From: Steromphala cineraria
Taxonomy: Eukaryota; Mollusca; Gastropoda; Trochida; Trochidae
Direction of reading: 5' to 3'
Assembly: GCA_916613615.1 (NCBI GenBank)
Contig: OU744726.1
Location: forward strand, 21,889,515-21,953,514
Length of the DNA: 64,000 bases
The notes beneath the pieces are model-generated. The model was not told where the DNA came from. It saw only the letters and a list, made by a program, of their open reading frames with translations, and made no database searches. The translations under genes and the position numbers were made by a program. Below are positions 11,816 to 22,665 of the stretch, one piece after another (position 1 is the stretch's first letter; the number at the start of each line of letters is the position of its first letter).

Positions 11816-13560
11816 ACCCGACTTTACGTATGCAGTCTCCACAGTTTTAAAATCCCCACCCCCCCTGGAACCCTTCCACATGCTGCAAGAAACCCGAGTT
11901 AATGATCAAGTGGAAGGAAATACGTCTTCTTAAAGGGACAATCCATGCGTTGTGGGATTCGAGTTTGAAATGTTATTCATATTTAGTTACGATTTGTTAC
12001 TTTTCTTGAATACTACTGTTTCATGAGTTTATCGCTTTTTAAGTAAAATTGGCCTACCAACAGTGTCCAACACTACGGGCACGTAGATATTTTGTAATCT
12101 AAACCGAACATGTAAGTTTGATACTCTACAATGGGAAATTACTGAAATGTCATTTTGGGAAAGAAATACATGCAATTGATTGGACTTGACTGGACTCAAG
12201 TGCAAAATATTATGGAAATATAGTAACCTTTTCCTAAAAAATACTTCTTTAATGCTTATCGATTCAATAAACTGCCATAACAAAGTCGTGTATAGTAAGT
12301 TTTCAAATGAAAACCGAGCACACATACAGACATATAGACTAACATTTAGTCTCAGAAGTATTTTTTTTCAATATTTACAGCATTTTAGACAATTCATGTA
12401 TAATAAAAAAATGGAGCCCAGAAGAAGCTTTAACTTCAGCTGAGCGATCTAGACTTGCTATACTTTTCTAGACTGGGTTGGTCATCAATTAATTATTTTT
12501 GCTTTAGGGTCTGGATGACAGACTAACAGACCAGCCTGGACATACAGTGAGATGTTTTGGCAAAAATACAAATGCTTGCGCATTAACATTTACTTACGGG
12601 TACAGACAAATAAACATGACAATATTGCAAAAGCTATAAGTTATAATTTAAGATATTATGTATAAAGTTTCCTTCACCTTTGAGCTTTTAACAAAAAGAT
12701 CGAAATTTTATGTAACATATTATTTTCACTGGAATGCTAAAAGTTAGGATGAAAGTTTCCATTACTATTAGTCTATTACCGCGCACATTAGTTTACATTT
12801 TCTACGGCCAATTAGTGAAATGTCATCCCACCAATTTGCATATTTGTCATACGTTCACGCGTATTGTCAGTAAGTACCCTACTCTCTTTATTTCAAAGAA
12901 AGGTTCATAAGGTTATCTACATTGAGAAAAGATAAATGGTGCTAGGTTACATGCATGGCGGCAATATAACCTTTTTAAGGGGGCAGCTTTACTGAAGTAG
13001 GCCAGGCAGCTGGATGTGAGCCAAGATTGTTGTGATAAATATAGATACATGTACACGCTTGTGTAAATTTTTTAATGGTTTGCATTCAGTATATATAAAT
13101 GTGTATGTACACCTGGTATCACGCGCCGTTGAATGTGTAATTGTTTATTGAAACTTTAGGCGTCAAATCATCATTTAATTATTACTTCTGTATTTTAATG
13201 AAATTAAAATATTACCAATTGATAACAAAATTGCTGATATGACACAACTATTCATCGACATAGAAAGCATATACCATGTGAAAATTACATTGCCTACATT
13301 AAACAAAGATATTTCAAGCTACATGTTAACGTTAACCAGACAGCAATGGTTTTATTGAAACTGATGAGAACATGTGTTATTGTAAACTGGCCACAATCAA
13401 AGGCATCACATGTCTTTTACTTATCAAATAACTCGAATTTTGTAGGGATTTTCTGCCCGGTAGTTAACTCCCATCATTTAGTTCATAACTTATGAAAATA
13501 CTTTAATTTTGGATACGTCTTTTGAATATGCCCTCATATAGATACCCTAGATAATGCTAT
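11100..13560. other. Gene-free stretch with poly-C tract
   Basis: A C-rich run at about 11776-11815 and a smaller one near 11860 are the only striking features. The poly-proline frame over them is an artefact of composition. The rest shows no recognisable gene. Confidence 0.5.
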
Positions 13561-13562
13561 GA

Positions 13563-14225
13563 TATGATGATGATGTATGATAAGAATGGAAAGACAAATT
13601 GGGTATCCAACATTCGTAAATTATTAAATAATGTTGGCTTTGGTGACATATGGCTGAGCCAAAAAGTTGATTTTAACTCCAATTTTGTAAACATTATTAT
13701 GCAAAGACTGAAAGATATATTTACACAAGAATGGTCTATGTCACTATCACTTTCAAACACATTTTTTTATTACAGGATGTTTAAGACACATATCTTAATT
13801 GTGTAGAAGACGAATATCATTTTGTTTTAATTTGTCCATTATATGCTGACCTCAGAACAACTAACATTCCTAGATACTATTATGAACATCCAAATAAAAT
13901 CAAATTCTCATTACTTTTAAGAACTGACAATAATAATCTTATTCGCAAGCTATCAACTTTCATTTATCAAGGAATGTCACTAAGAAAGAATATTGTATTA
14001 AATTTTAGATAATATATGTTTTGTCTGATACGATATTGTATGTTAGAATATAATATGTTGTTATTGTAATTATTAATGTGTGTAAATTGATGTTTAGAGG
14101 ATATGGTCTCTGTGAAGGTGGCTGCATTACCATTGAATGTTATCATTTGTAATTCATCCATGTTTTGTACTATAGGCCTGTGGCCTCTTAGTATTGAATA
14201 AAGATATATATATATATATATATAA
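13563..14225 (+). mobile_element. Non-LTR retrotransposon, 3' fragment
   Basis: The translation around 13573-13790 contains an NWV..IR.LLN..GFGDIW sequence and FVNIIMQRLKDIF..EW. After a frame change at about 13800 it continues C-x2-EDE-x-HF-x3-C, then Y-x-DLR, KFSLLLRT and SLRKN before stopping at about 14011. This is the usual C-terminal end of LINE ORF2 proteins, with the Cys-His knuckle. The 3' part carries a GGCCTGTGGCC hairpin, an AATAAA and a (TA)n tail. It is 5'-truncated and frame-broken. Confidence 0.7.
14205..14224. repeat. (TA)n tail
   Basis: A short TA run forms the 3' terminus of the LINE fragment. Confidence 0.7.
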
Positions 14226-14229
14226 TTCA

Positions 14230-15187
14230 TAACTTTTTGAACGATGATGATTGAATGAGTACATCTTGATATTTAATACTATTTTTTATTAAACTCTCGA
14301 ATGAATTGGTATCAATCTCGCTTTCGTTTGGTTTATACACAATCATTAACTCGCTTGATAAAAATACTATTATTGGAAGGTCGTTTTGTATCTTCTATAC
14401 AGCAGCGTTTGTTCACTTACCTGCGTACCTGCAAATGTCATATAATTTGGAATGTCTTTGAGGCATCCTAGCATTGCGAAAACGAAACGGTTAATGTTGA
14501 AATTTGAGTACATGAATAAACATTCAGTTTGCGTTAACATATTTGTATGCCACACATTAAAAATATTTGTAACAATTTGGCAGGCCATTGACATGACCAG
14601 GGGTCAACATTTCAAAAACATTATTTTGCATTTTTCTCTAAAAAAATCCTTCATTATTTATCAATAACTTTAAACCTAAGTCATATTTGTTCCTTTGTAT
14701 TAATTCAGTGTAGTTGTACTGATATCTTTCTAACAAAATTTATATGGAATATTTATTACAAGTTATAAGAAAATCTGACTTTCACAAATATTACCCTATC
14801 TGTCTATTTAATCATGCCAAATATCTAAATTCAGTACCAGTGACAAGACGATCCCAAAACAAGGTTTTGGAATGATTATTTTACTAATGGAAAATTGGTT
14901 GTCATTTATGAGTCCTTCTGGAATTATTTTATGGGCGTCAAAATTAAACCTAATTTACATGATATTTGCACTAAAATACACAAGCAAGTGAACAAACTCA
15001 AGATACACAGTATGTATACATGTACAACATATGATATCAAAATCAAGTAAACATGTACATGTTATTCAGTGAATTGTTTAATTCACTGAATACATTTTTA
15101 CAATGACAATAACAATTATCAGATCAATAAATCAGATGAATATGTCCACATGTAAGTCATATCAAGTTTGTTTGTATTGTGTTTAAG
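14230..15187. other. Upstream region of the SAMD9-like gene
   Basis: The first coding exon appears to begin at a splice acceptor (TTTAAG at 15182-15187), so an untranslated first exon may lie here or further upstream. No TATA box or other clear promoter can be pointed to. Confidence 0.35.
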
Positions 15188-15254
15188 GATATGGCTGAGC
15201 GGAAGAAGAAGAAAAAGAAGCAGCTAACTCCCCTGGAGGTGGCAGTAGATGATA
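15188..15254 (+). CDS. SAMD9-like exon 1 (start codon exon)
   Basis: Acceptor TTTAAG, then GATATGGCTGAG with ATG at 15191, and donor GATA|GTGAGT. It encodes 21 residues, MAERKKKKKKQLTPLEVAVDD, with one base left over (phase 1). The phase matches the next exon. Confidence 0.65.
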
Positions 15255-18200
15255 GTGAGTTAATCATAACGACCATGATGGAACACTTGGTGTTGTTCTG
15301 CTTTCCCTTAATCTTCTTGAAAAATTGTCTGTTATTGCTCTTCAACCTGGCACTTTTTACTTACAATATGTTGCTACATGAAATGTCCTTGCTTGTGATT
15401 TCTGTATAGCCGTATAATATCAACTTTCAAATATCAATTGACATGAGACATAAAGCTTTAGCACAGTGACTAAAAGAAACATTCTATAAATGAAAGGGCA
15501 TTTTCAACAATTTGCCAAATTGGCTAATTTTTTATGATGCTTTCCACAAAAGCTTATTTTATCACATTTCAATTATAAATTCATCACATTGGAAAACACA
15601 TATCTTGATTAATCCTTGTGGCAATATATTCATAATGTAAATGTCAAGAAAATGAAAAACATTCTTGTGAACGTAGACCCTCAAACTGTCGTCGACTCCT
15701 CATCAGCAGGCAGAGTTTTCTATTTGTTCATACTTGTTTATATTTTTTTTATGTCTAAAAAACAATTTTTTAACTTGTTACTCTTCCAGCACGTATGGAG
15801 TTCCGAGGGGAGCATGTATACAATTACTTCACTTTGAACAACGCAAATGTGGTGCAGATCGGATCTGATAACTCTGTCGCCTTCAAGGAAGCACATCAGT
15901 TACTTGAGAACCCTCAGGGTGAGATTACATTCATCATTAACAAACATTGACGAAAAAGATCACTGGTCGTGTTTGTCGATTACAATTTGATTAATATCAA
16001 TCCCAACAAAAAGTTTTCATGTAAGGCCGCAACCCGACAACCAAACTCTTTCTTTTTCTCTATTTTCTCCCCACAGAATTCAGAATCATTTGATGTTATG
16101 GCTTGAGCTACTTCTAAGGGGAGATAATAGTGTGCTCCATATAGTCGTGTATCCTGCCAATCACAAGGTTTACATAAAGACGCCTTTTAAGGGGGGTAGG
16201 CGGCATGACCCAAACAAAAGCATTCAATATTTATTGATATCAAAATTGTTTATTTTCAGAATAGTGATGTTTTGGTAAAGATCCTTTTAAAAAAGTTGGA
16301 TAATGGATAATTCTAGGGTATACAGGAATTCTTGTACTTTATCACCCTAGAATGCGACTCAAACAGTATTTCTCAGAATCTATGCATAGTCGGTTGGTCG
16401 ATAGAACTTAATGCATTGGCCACAATTATCTTTACAATTGTTGTGTGATACTTGTCTTTTGATTAGGTTTAGTCCGTACTTAATTCATCACATTATGCAA
16501 CGAGAAAGTGTCATCCGACTTCGGAGAGTCATAGGCAGTGTTATCAACTCTGAAAATCTAACTCTTTCAAAATAACTTTAGCTTATCAATCATTTTTACA
16601 TAAATGTTACATAAATGTTACATTCAATGATTGAAGTTCGATGAAATAAGAGAAAACGTATCTCAAACGTCATATGTTCTGACATTTTTTATAGCTACTT
16701 ATGAAGTTTTTAAAGGATTTTAAGATATTCTCGAATAAAATATGGAGTAATTCTTTGATTGGAGATTTCTTATCATTCAATAGAAGTTCACTATTTTCTA
16801 AATGAAGTGTAAGTCATCTTAACAAGAAGTTGAATCAATAGATATGTATTTGGGTGCGATGAAAACAATAATAGCAAGCACAAATGATAATGCAATTTAA
16901 TTCAAATACCAAGTAATATTTGTCTTTCAGGAAAGTCATCCCATGGGCTTGGTAAGAAGGAAATATTCATCGGCCTCATCAACAGCGTCATCAACCCAAC
17001 ATGCACACTGAAGGCTGTGGAGATGCCCCTTAGGACCCTGGAGCGTCAGTTTGTAGATCACTTCAAAGGACGTTCACCGATTAGCTCTTTCAAAGATGCA
17101 TATGGTGTGCCAATTCGTCACTTCCTTGAGATGAGCCCGGAGTTGTACACGCTCTACAGTAAGAAGGGAAAGGAAACTGTAAGAATGAAGGCGAGGACTG
17201 GCAAGAAGGAAAAGACCAAAGTTCCTGATGATTCCTATTCATGTGATCCTCATCAGACAGTGCCTAAACATCTTGATGAGCAGGATCCGTCAACTGCTTC
17301 GTTACCTGAAGCGGATCAAATATGTGATCCTGTCTTGGAAGAGCAGAATGAACCTTCTATCGAAACACCCACAGAAACAATCACAGAAGCTTCGCAACCT
17401 GAGGAATGGCACACGTACACCAGGAAACGAAAAGAACGAAATCTGTAACTGTATCGGCCTCGACCTTGCAAGAATCGCCTACAGACAGTGTGCTACTTCC
17501 TGAATTTGATAATGACTCTCAATATGTCAAAGATTTGCTTCATAAGCAAGAAAGCGATGTTCTGATTTTTTATCCAGACGAGTCTGTGTATTCAAAAAAT
17601 CAGGTTCAGTTTATGATAGATGTTGTTTCCTTATGGAATACACCTTCCAGACACAAGGCTTCTATTGTTCTAGGGGTCCGTGTCAACTCTTCTGGAACTC
17701 ACCATATCTCTGGGATTCAAGTTCGATCTGCAAATGACTATTATCAGTGTCTTTTTCAAGAAGATAATTTTACCATGAAGCCTGTGTTTGAGTATAAAGA
17801 GTATGTCTATGAGGGAAAAGTTGTAGGAATCATAGAAGTTGCAAGTAGTTATGGGGGAGGGGCTCCAGCAATAGTGAAAAATGATATCAATCAAAATGTC
17901 AAGGCAGATCAATTGTGGGTAAGATCAGGTAAAGAAAACAGAATATGTCTCCAAAAAGACTTTCTCACAGTTCAGATATACCAATGGTTTGCTGGGCAAA
18001 CATCCCCTGTTTACAGTTCTGTTAAATCAGGAACACCAATAAAATTTGAACGGACTGAACATATGGAGGAAACTGTCAAGATTTCAACTGATGAAAGATC
18101 AAAAACTGAAGATTTCTGTTCAGTGGTTGGAAACTTTGATAAGGGTCATTTTGTTCTCATAACAGGAGGAATACCTGAGAACACAAAATATGTCCAGTCT

Positions 18201-21200
18201 CTTGCACTGGTCCCTTGGGTAGCTGTGTATGACTTTGATGAAACAAGTAGAGACATTGGATTATTGTCAACTATCGAGGATGTGATAAAGGATAGAAGAT
18301 ATCTTCATGTCTCAACATGGCGCAATAACGCTTCAGGAATAACTGAAAGTGGTACACAGTGGGTGTTCATGCGTTGACTACGCGAAATTCCTGACAGCAG
18401 AACTGATGATAATCCGAAACGTTGGCTTCAAACTGTCAGGGGGAATTTGGATAGCATTTGTCTGCAACTTGCCCGGTTTTCAGAGGATTATACAGTTCTT
18501 AGACTCCTGGTCCTTTGGCCGGAAAACGAAATAATAACTCAGTGTATTTACAAATTCATCTGTAGACTGAATGAACACCTCCAAGATCAACCAAGAATAA
18601 TCTTATGCTATGAAAAGGAAAATATGTCACAAATTTCTAAATCTGCAATGGATCTATTATTATCTGAATGTTCAGAAAATACAGCCAAAATCAAGATAAG
18701 TCTTACTCACTTGTGTGCCCATGTGGAGGACATAACAAAGAAAATAGATGTCAAAACCCGCATTACCTATGCTCTACCAAAGGAGGCAGGCCATGTCAGT
18801 CCAGCACTTTCAAATAAGGATGCTGCATGGCTAAAAGAAGATTTGGAAGTATTATACTTGTCAAACCCTTACACAAAGGGAGCATCTGACCTTGAAGAGC
18901 TAAACAAAGAAGTTGACAATTTCTTTAGAGGAGGCACACTGCACTGGTTTGCTTGGTATGAACTAGGCACAACACATGTTGATGTTGAGCGAGAGATAAC
19001 AGAAAAGGTTGTGGAACATATTGACCAAAAATTTATCAAAGAATTCAAGAGTGGAGTGGTTACTTTGTTCCATGCACCAGGGGCCGGAGGAACAACTGCA
19101 GCACAACAAATTATCTGGGAGCTTAGGAAGAAGGTTGCATGCTGTCAAATCAAACGTCGATCAGGATCCTCTTTGGATGAACTTGAAGCAAAGATCAGGT
19201 TTCTGTATGATAACACACATCTCCCTGTTGTTCTGCTGATTGATGGAGAGGATGAACCACGGGTTAAGCAGCTTCACCGTGGTCTCAAATCTGCGTGTGT
19301 CATATTACTGTATGTCAAGAGGTTCCCATACAGATTCCCTGATCAGGTTAATCGTCCCAGAGAAAGTAAGTTTTGGTTGAAGGGAGAGGTCTCTGGAGAA
19401 GAAGCAAAAATCTTGGCTCTTAAATTCTCTGAAAGATGTGAAAAGGAATCCAAAAGGAAAAAGCTACATCAGCTTTGCAAAGAGGTCCAATGCAAAAGGA
19501 ATATACATTTCATGTATGAATTTGGAATGACAGTGTATCACAATGAGTTCAAAGGTATTGAAGCATTTGTAAAAGGATTTCTTTGCCTGGACACGAATCC
19601 AACAAGGGAGCTCCAACCATGGCAGAAAATACTTGGATACTTGTCTCTGGTCTATTATTATGGACAGGCGTCAATGCCGTGCAAAGTGTTTGCAAATCTT
19701 TTATGCAAACCACCCAACTATGATGTCACAATTGAGGATTTCCACCATCCAATCAGTAACTTCATCGTAGAGGAGTCCATTGATGGTGCAAGGAAGAATA
19801 TCCGCATCTGTCATTATTTCCTTGCAAAAGAAATCCTTGAGCAACTGTTGAACAGATCAGGCAAAAGATCACGAGGTGAAAGTTTAAGCAAGGAAGCAAA
19901 GAGAAACCTGCAGAGCTTTTGCACTGAATTCATATCCATGTTCAGATCAAAGAAGGAAAGGTTTTCAAGAATATCTAGCAATCTTGTGACGATATTGGCA
20001 AGGACTTTTATTTTCAGGGACAACAAGGATGTTGGTGAAAATGAACCACAAAACAAGAAGAGGCCCTTGTTCTCGCAGGTCATTTTGGATGTCGACTCGA
20101 AACCTCCCTACAGTGGACGACTAGAAGTACTGAAGAAATTGACTTCAACTTTTCCAGATGATCCAAACTTCCTTGCCCATCTTGGACGATTCTATGCTTA
20201 CTGCAGACCAGAAGAAGAACACATGGCAGAAAAATGCTTCAAGGATGCTCTGGAATTGTGCAAAAGTTGGAAAAGTAGTAGGGTATCCCATGGCACAGAT
20301 GAAGGCGTGAAACTCACCTTGATGCACATTTACCATATGTATGGAATGATCTTCCAAAGACGAATTGCCAAATTCACGGGGAAAGGCCCTGATGAGAGTC
20401 CAGACATCAAAACTTCCCCTGAAGAATTTCCTCTTAGGGCACAAGAAATCTTGAATAATGCTGAAACTGCATGTACTTATTTCACTCAGTGTCGGGAAAG
20501 CACACCAAGTGGACATGAAGAGTGTTATGGATTTTCAAATGAAATCCTTGTTCGCTTACAGGTGTGCGATTTTGTAAGCAGAAACTACCGAGATGGTGGA
20601 ATGTCAAAGTTTTTGTCTACAAGGAGAAATAGCTTAGAGTATCCAGTTGCCCAGTTCATCAAAGAAAGCATCACTGATATTGAGGACCTCATCCTGGAAT
20701 GCTACAGCCTCATAGACCCTGATAACATTGATCATACCTTTGAGAAAGCAGTTGTGTGGTACAACATACTATTTGGAAAGAGCCCTGTTGATTTGAGGCC
20801 TCTCTTACACGGCGAAGACCCACCTTCCAGACGACTGTTGATCACAGTGAAGAAACTGGAGTATTCAAGAGAAGGGAATCTTTCAATATTTGATGGATAT
20901 ATGGCAAATGAACATGTTGCTGAACTGGTTCATTTGTATGAAGAGAATTTTAAAGACGCAAAAGTGATGGGTGACTTTAACAAACGTCACTTGGAGATGG
21001 ATCACAAAGAATGGCTCTCAGCCATAAGGCATTCGAATCTTCAAAAGAACTACAATCTCCATGATGTTCTTTGTGAAGTAAAATTCTGGCACGAATCTGT
21101 CCAAAGTCCAACATCAAAGTTTTACCACTTTGTTCTTTTGAGTCTGATAGGTTTTGGAACTGTCGAGAAGAGGGGCAACAGCGAAAGTCTGGTGGAGGCA

Positions 21201-21731
21201 CAGATGTTGAAAGAAGAGATGATGAAGCTGACAAAAACTGTGATACGGCCAAGGTTCCCGAGGGAATGGATGGGCAAAACTAATTGTGATATTCGACGTC
21301 TTGTTCCGAACACAAAACTATCTGGTCACATTGATGCTCGAAGGATCAAAGGTAATTTGCAGAGAATCCTTGCTGTTTGCAAAGGAACAATTGCTCATCC
21401 GAACAACAAGAAACTGAGTGGTACCATCGACCTAGATTTGGGGAATAATTCTATTCCAATCAAAGTCTTTTTCATTCCACTTCTTGCAGATTTTTGTGGA
21501 ACAAGATTTGCAGGACAAAGAGTTCAATTCTACTTGGCATTCACTCTATATCATGGCTATGAGGCTTATAATGTACAGGAACTCTGCAAGTATGCTTGCT
21601 TGACGTGTGGTCAGAAACTGGAAATAAAGCTCGACGAAGACTATGTTACATGCAAATGTGGAGCAACAGTTGAAACAACAGAACCAAGTCAGGTTGCTTC
21701 AGAAAGCAGTCACTCAAGTGAAGATGACTGA
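15191..21731 (+). CDS. SAMD9/SAMD9L-like NTPase with RHIM-like motif and LOTUS domain (frame broken)
   Basis: Conceptual product of about 1660 codons from exons 15191-15254, 15790-15918 and 16931-21731; vertebrate SAMD9/SAMD9L are about 1590 residues. Order: Lys-rich start; RHIM-like VQIGSDNSV (residues 43-51); LOTUS-like domain (70-150); acidic linker; AlbA_2/Schlafen-like domain (about 255-420); SIR2-like region; P-loop GAGGTT (about 782-787) with Walker-B-like LLIDGED; helical TPR region; OB-like C-terminus; C-x2-C-x14-C-x-C cluster. No SAM domain is seen. Known for the family: antiviral, translation-inhibiting STAND-type NTPases; human SAMD9 cleaves tRNA-Phe. Odd: a shift of one frame at 17403-17445 and TGA at 18375-18377. 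It may be a recent pseudogene, a null allele or an assembly error, because the frame on either side is long and well kept. It is tail-to-tail with the kinase gene. Confidence 0.85.
15255..15789 (+). other. Intron 1 of the SAMD9-like gene
   Basis: GTGAGT donor and CTCTTCCAG acceptor. No feature of its own is seen. Confidence 0.6.
15790..15918 (+). CDS. SAMD9-like exon 2 with RHIM-like motif
   Basis: Acceptor CTCTTCCAG and donor CAGG|GTGAGA; phase 1 in and phase 1 out. The exon reads VYNYF..NNANVVQIGSDNSVAF, then LLENPQ. The V/I-Q-I/V-G-x-x-N-x-V pattern matches the RHIM core known from RIPK1, RIPK3, ZBP1, TRIF and insect IMD, which builds amyloid signalling complexes. Calling it a RHIM is motif recognition, not a profile match. 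Confidence 0.6.
15919..16930 (+). other. Intron 2 of the SAMD9-like gene (phase 1)
   Basis: GTGAGA donor and TGTCTTTCAG acceptor. It ends seven codons before the GLxKK motif of the LOTUS-like domain, the same phase as the intron that precedes the matching domain of the kinase gene. Confidence 0.6.
16931..17445 (+). CDS. SAMD9-like exon 3, 5' part: LOTUS-like domain and linker
   Basis: Acceptor TGTCTTTCAG; phase 1 entry. The segment GLGKKEIFIGLINSVI, then MPLRTLE, and YGVPIRHFLEMSPELYTL fits a LOTUS/OST-HTH winged helix, an RNA-binding fold (G-rich or G-quadruplex RNA and Vasa-type helicases are known partners). A Lys-rich patch and an acidic, Thr/Glu-rich linker follow. This frame stops at TAA 17446-17448, while the protein's next part continues in another frame that opens at 17403. 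Confidence 0.7.
17403..18374 (+). CDS. SAMD9-like AlbA_2/Schlafen-like and SIR2-like segment
   Basis: The frame opens just after a TGA at 17400-17402 and runs to TGA at 18375. It includes FYPDESVYSKNQVQF..DVVSLWNTPSRHKASIVLGV and later VGIIEVASSYGGGAP..VK and LWVRSGKENR, typical of AlbA_2 domains of SAMD9 and Schlafen proteins. In human SAMD9 this region is the nucleic-acid-binding, tRNA-cleaving effector. The following part (EDFCSVVGNFDKGHFVLITGG..PWVAVYDFDETSRDIGLL) fits the SIR2-like region. Confidence 0.75.
18378..21731 (+). CDS. SAMD9-like NTPase, TPR and OB segment
   Basis: Same frame as the preceding segment, separated only by TGA at 18375-18377; 1117 codons stay open from 18378. The P-loop APGAGGTTAAQQ is at about 19074-19109 and the Walker-B-like VVLLIDGEDEPR at about 19217-19262. 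SILLYVKRFPYR-type sequence, a long helical segment with a TPR-like repeat near 20120-20270, and an OB-like end with FAGQRVQFYLAFTLYHGYEA follow. The C-terminus carries CLTC and CKC, then a Ser/Glu-rich tail. Stop TGA at 21729-21731. Confidence 0.85.
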   Translation, partial: LREIPDSRTDDNPKRWLQTVRGNLDSICLQLARFSEDYTVLRLLVLWPENEIITQCIYKFICRLNEHLQDQPRIILCYEKENMSQISKSAMDLLLSECSENTAKIKISLTHLCAHVEDITKKIDVKTRITYALPKEAGHVSPALSNKDAAWLKEDLEVLYLSNPYTKGASDLEELNKEVDNFFRGGTLHWFAWYELGTTHVDVEREITEKVVEHIDQKFIKEFKSGVVTLFHAPGAGGTTAAQQIIWELRKKVACCQIKRRSGSSLDELEAKIRFLYDNTHLPVVLLIDGEDEPRVKQLHRGLKSACVILLYVKRFPYRFPDQVNRPRESKFWLKGEVSGEEAKILALKFSERCEKESKRKKLHQLCKEVQCKRNIHFMYEFGMTVYHNEFKGIEAFVKGFLCLDTNPTRELQPWQKILGYLSLVYYYGQASMPCKVFANLLCKPPNYDVTIEDFHHPISNFIVEESIDGARKNIRICHYFLAKEILEQLLNRSGKRSRGESLSKEAKRNLQSFCTEFISMFRSKKERFSRISSNLVTILARTFIFRDNKDVGENEPQNKKRPLFSQVILDVDSKPPYSGRLEVLKKLTSTFPDDPNFLAHLGRFYAYCRPEEEHMAEKCFKDALELCKSWKSSRVSHGTDEGVKLTLMHIYHMYGMIFQRRIAKFTGKGPDESPDIKTSPEEFPLRAQEILNNAETACTYFTQCRESTPSGHEECYGFSNEILVRLQVCDFVSRNYRDGGMSKFLSTRRNSLEYPVAQFIKESITDIEDLILECYSLIDPDNIDHTFEKAVVWYNILFGKSPVDLRPLLHGEDPPSRRLLITVKKLEYSREGNLSIFDGYMANEHVAELVHLYEENFKDAKVMGDFNKRHLEMDHKEWLSAIRHSNLQKNYNLHDVLCEVKFWHESVQSPTSKFYHFVLLSLIGFGTVEKRGNSESLVEAQMLKEEMMKLTKTVIRPRFPREWMGKTNCDIRRLVPNTKLSGHIDARRIKGNLQRILAVCKGTIAHPNNKKLSGTIDLDLGNNSIPIKVFFIPLLADFCGTRFAGQRVQFYLAFTLYHGYEAYNVQELCKYACLTCGQKLEIKLDEDYVTCKCGATVETTEPSQVASESSHSSEDD

Positions 21732-22665
21732 AGTACATTCAGAGAATACGATCCTGTCTCCCCAAGGACACTACTCCTGTGATCTATGGTTATGGAAAAG
21801 ATTGACTACTGCAACAGCTTGAGAATATAGTCCATTAGTAACTCCTTGACTAACTTGAATAACAATGTTTCCAGATGGGGAAAAAAATTAAGTTGTCATT
21901 GAGAATCAATGGTTTCAGTTAAAAAAAAACCATGTTCTTTTTAAAATATTGTGCACAACTCCAGTAACTTGATTGACCACCTCCTAAGCCTACGTTTTGT
22001 TAAAATTGGATTTCAATCAAAAAACAACCAGCAATGACTTCTTTTCCTACAATGCCTCAAATGAATGAAACGCTCTAGCTCTCCCCCCAGATCAACCTTA
22101 ATCAGGACTATAAATCTTTCACAACTACGTTAAGACACCCTTCCTTTTGCTGATGAGTTGTATCAAAGGGTCAAACTCTAAAATAATAATTGCATCTTCC
22201 TCTCGTGAACTAAAGGACCTTTTAAAATTTTGTCTGTAGGGATTATCAATTGTAAATTTGTTTATTCTGTGGCCCCTATAGGAGTCACAGGGCCAGCAAA
22301 TTTTCATTTGTTCTTCCAGAAAGAAAATATGTAGAAAGTTTAAATACTGTTCACATTTTATTTTTCAAATGGAGATGTTATAAAACATTATTGTGTGTGA
22401 TTATGTGCTCACAATTGTACAATTACTATTACAGTCTGATGAGAAAACAAATCAGTGTCTGTAAGAGTTTTTCTTATGTAAAACATGTAAACAACTCTTA
22501 AACAGATAATTATATTATAAATGCCCTGTAAACGAGTTGGAAGACATCTTGTCAGCCTTATATCGATTGTGATGTATGTCTTAATTAATCTTTTTTGTAT
22601 TATGCATAAATATAATTGTTGATTTACCATAGATAAAGAATAATAAAAGATAGAATGATGACATT
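21732..22665 (+). other. 3' untranslated region of the SAMD9-like gene
   Basis: AT-rich and without domains. An AATAAA at 22642-22647, followed by A-rich sequence, is the most plausible polyadenylation signal. Confidence 0.45.

Noticed and set aside
11642..11902. Proline-rich open frame
   Set aside because: Produced by a poly-C run of uncertain length, with no domain or splice context.
17403..17448. Programmed -1 ribosomal frameshift in the SAMD9-like gene
   Set aside because: No X-XXY-YYZ slippery heptamer sits in the right frame in the overlap and no pseudoknot is evident. A plain indel is simpler.
17443..17475. Tiny intron explaining the frame change
   Set aside because: The GTAACT..GCAAG span is under 35 bases, too short for a normal spliceosomal intron.
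18375..18377. TGA read as selenocysteine
   Set aside because: SAMD9 proteins are not selenoproteins and I could not identify a SECIS element. A point mutation or read error is more likely.
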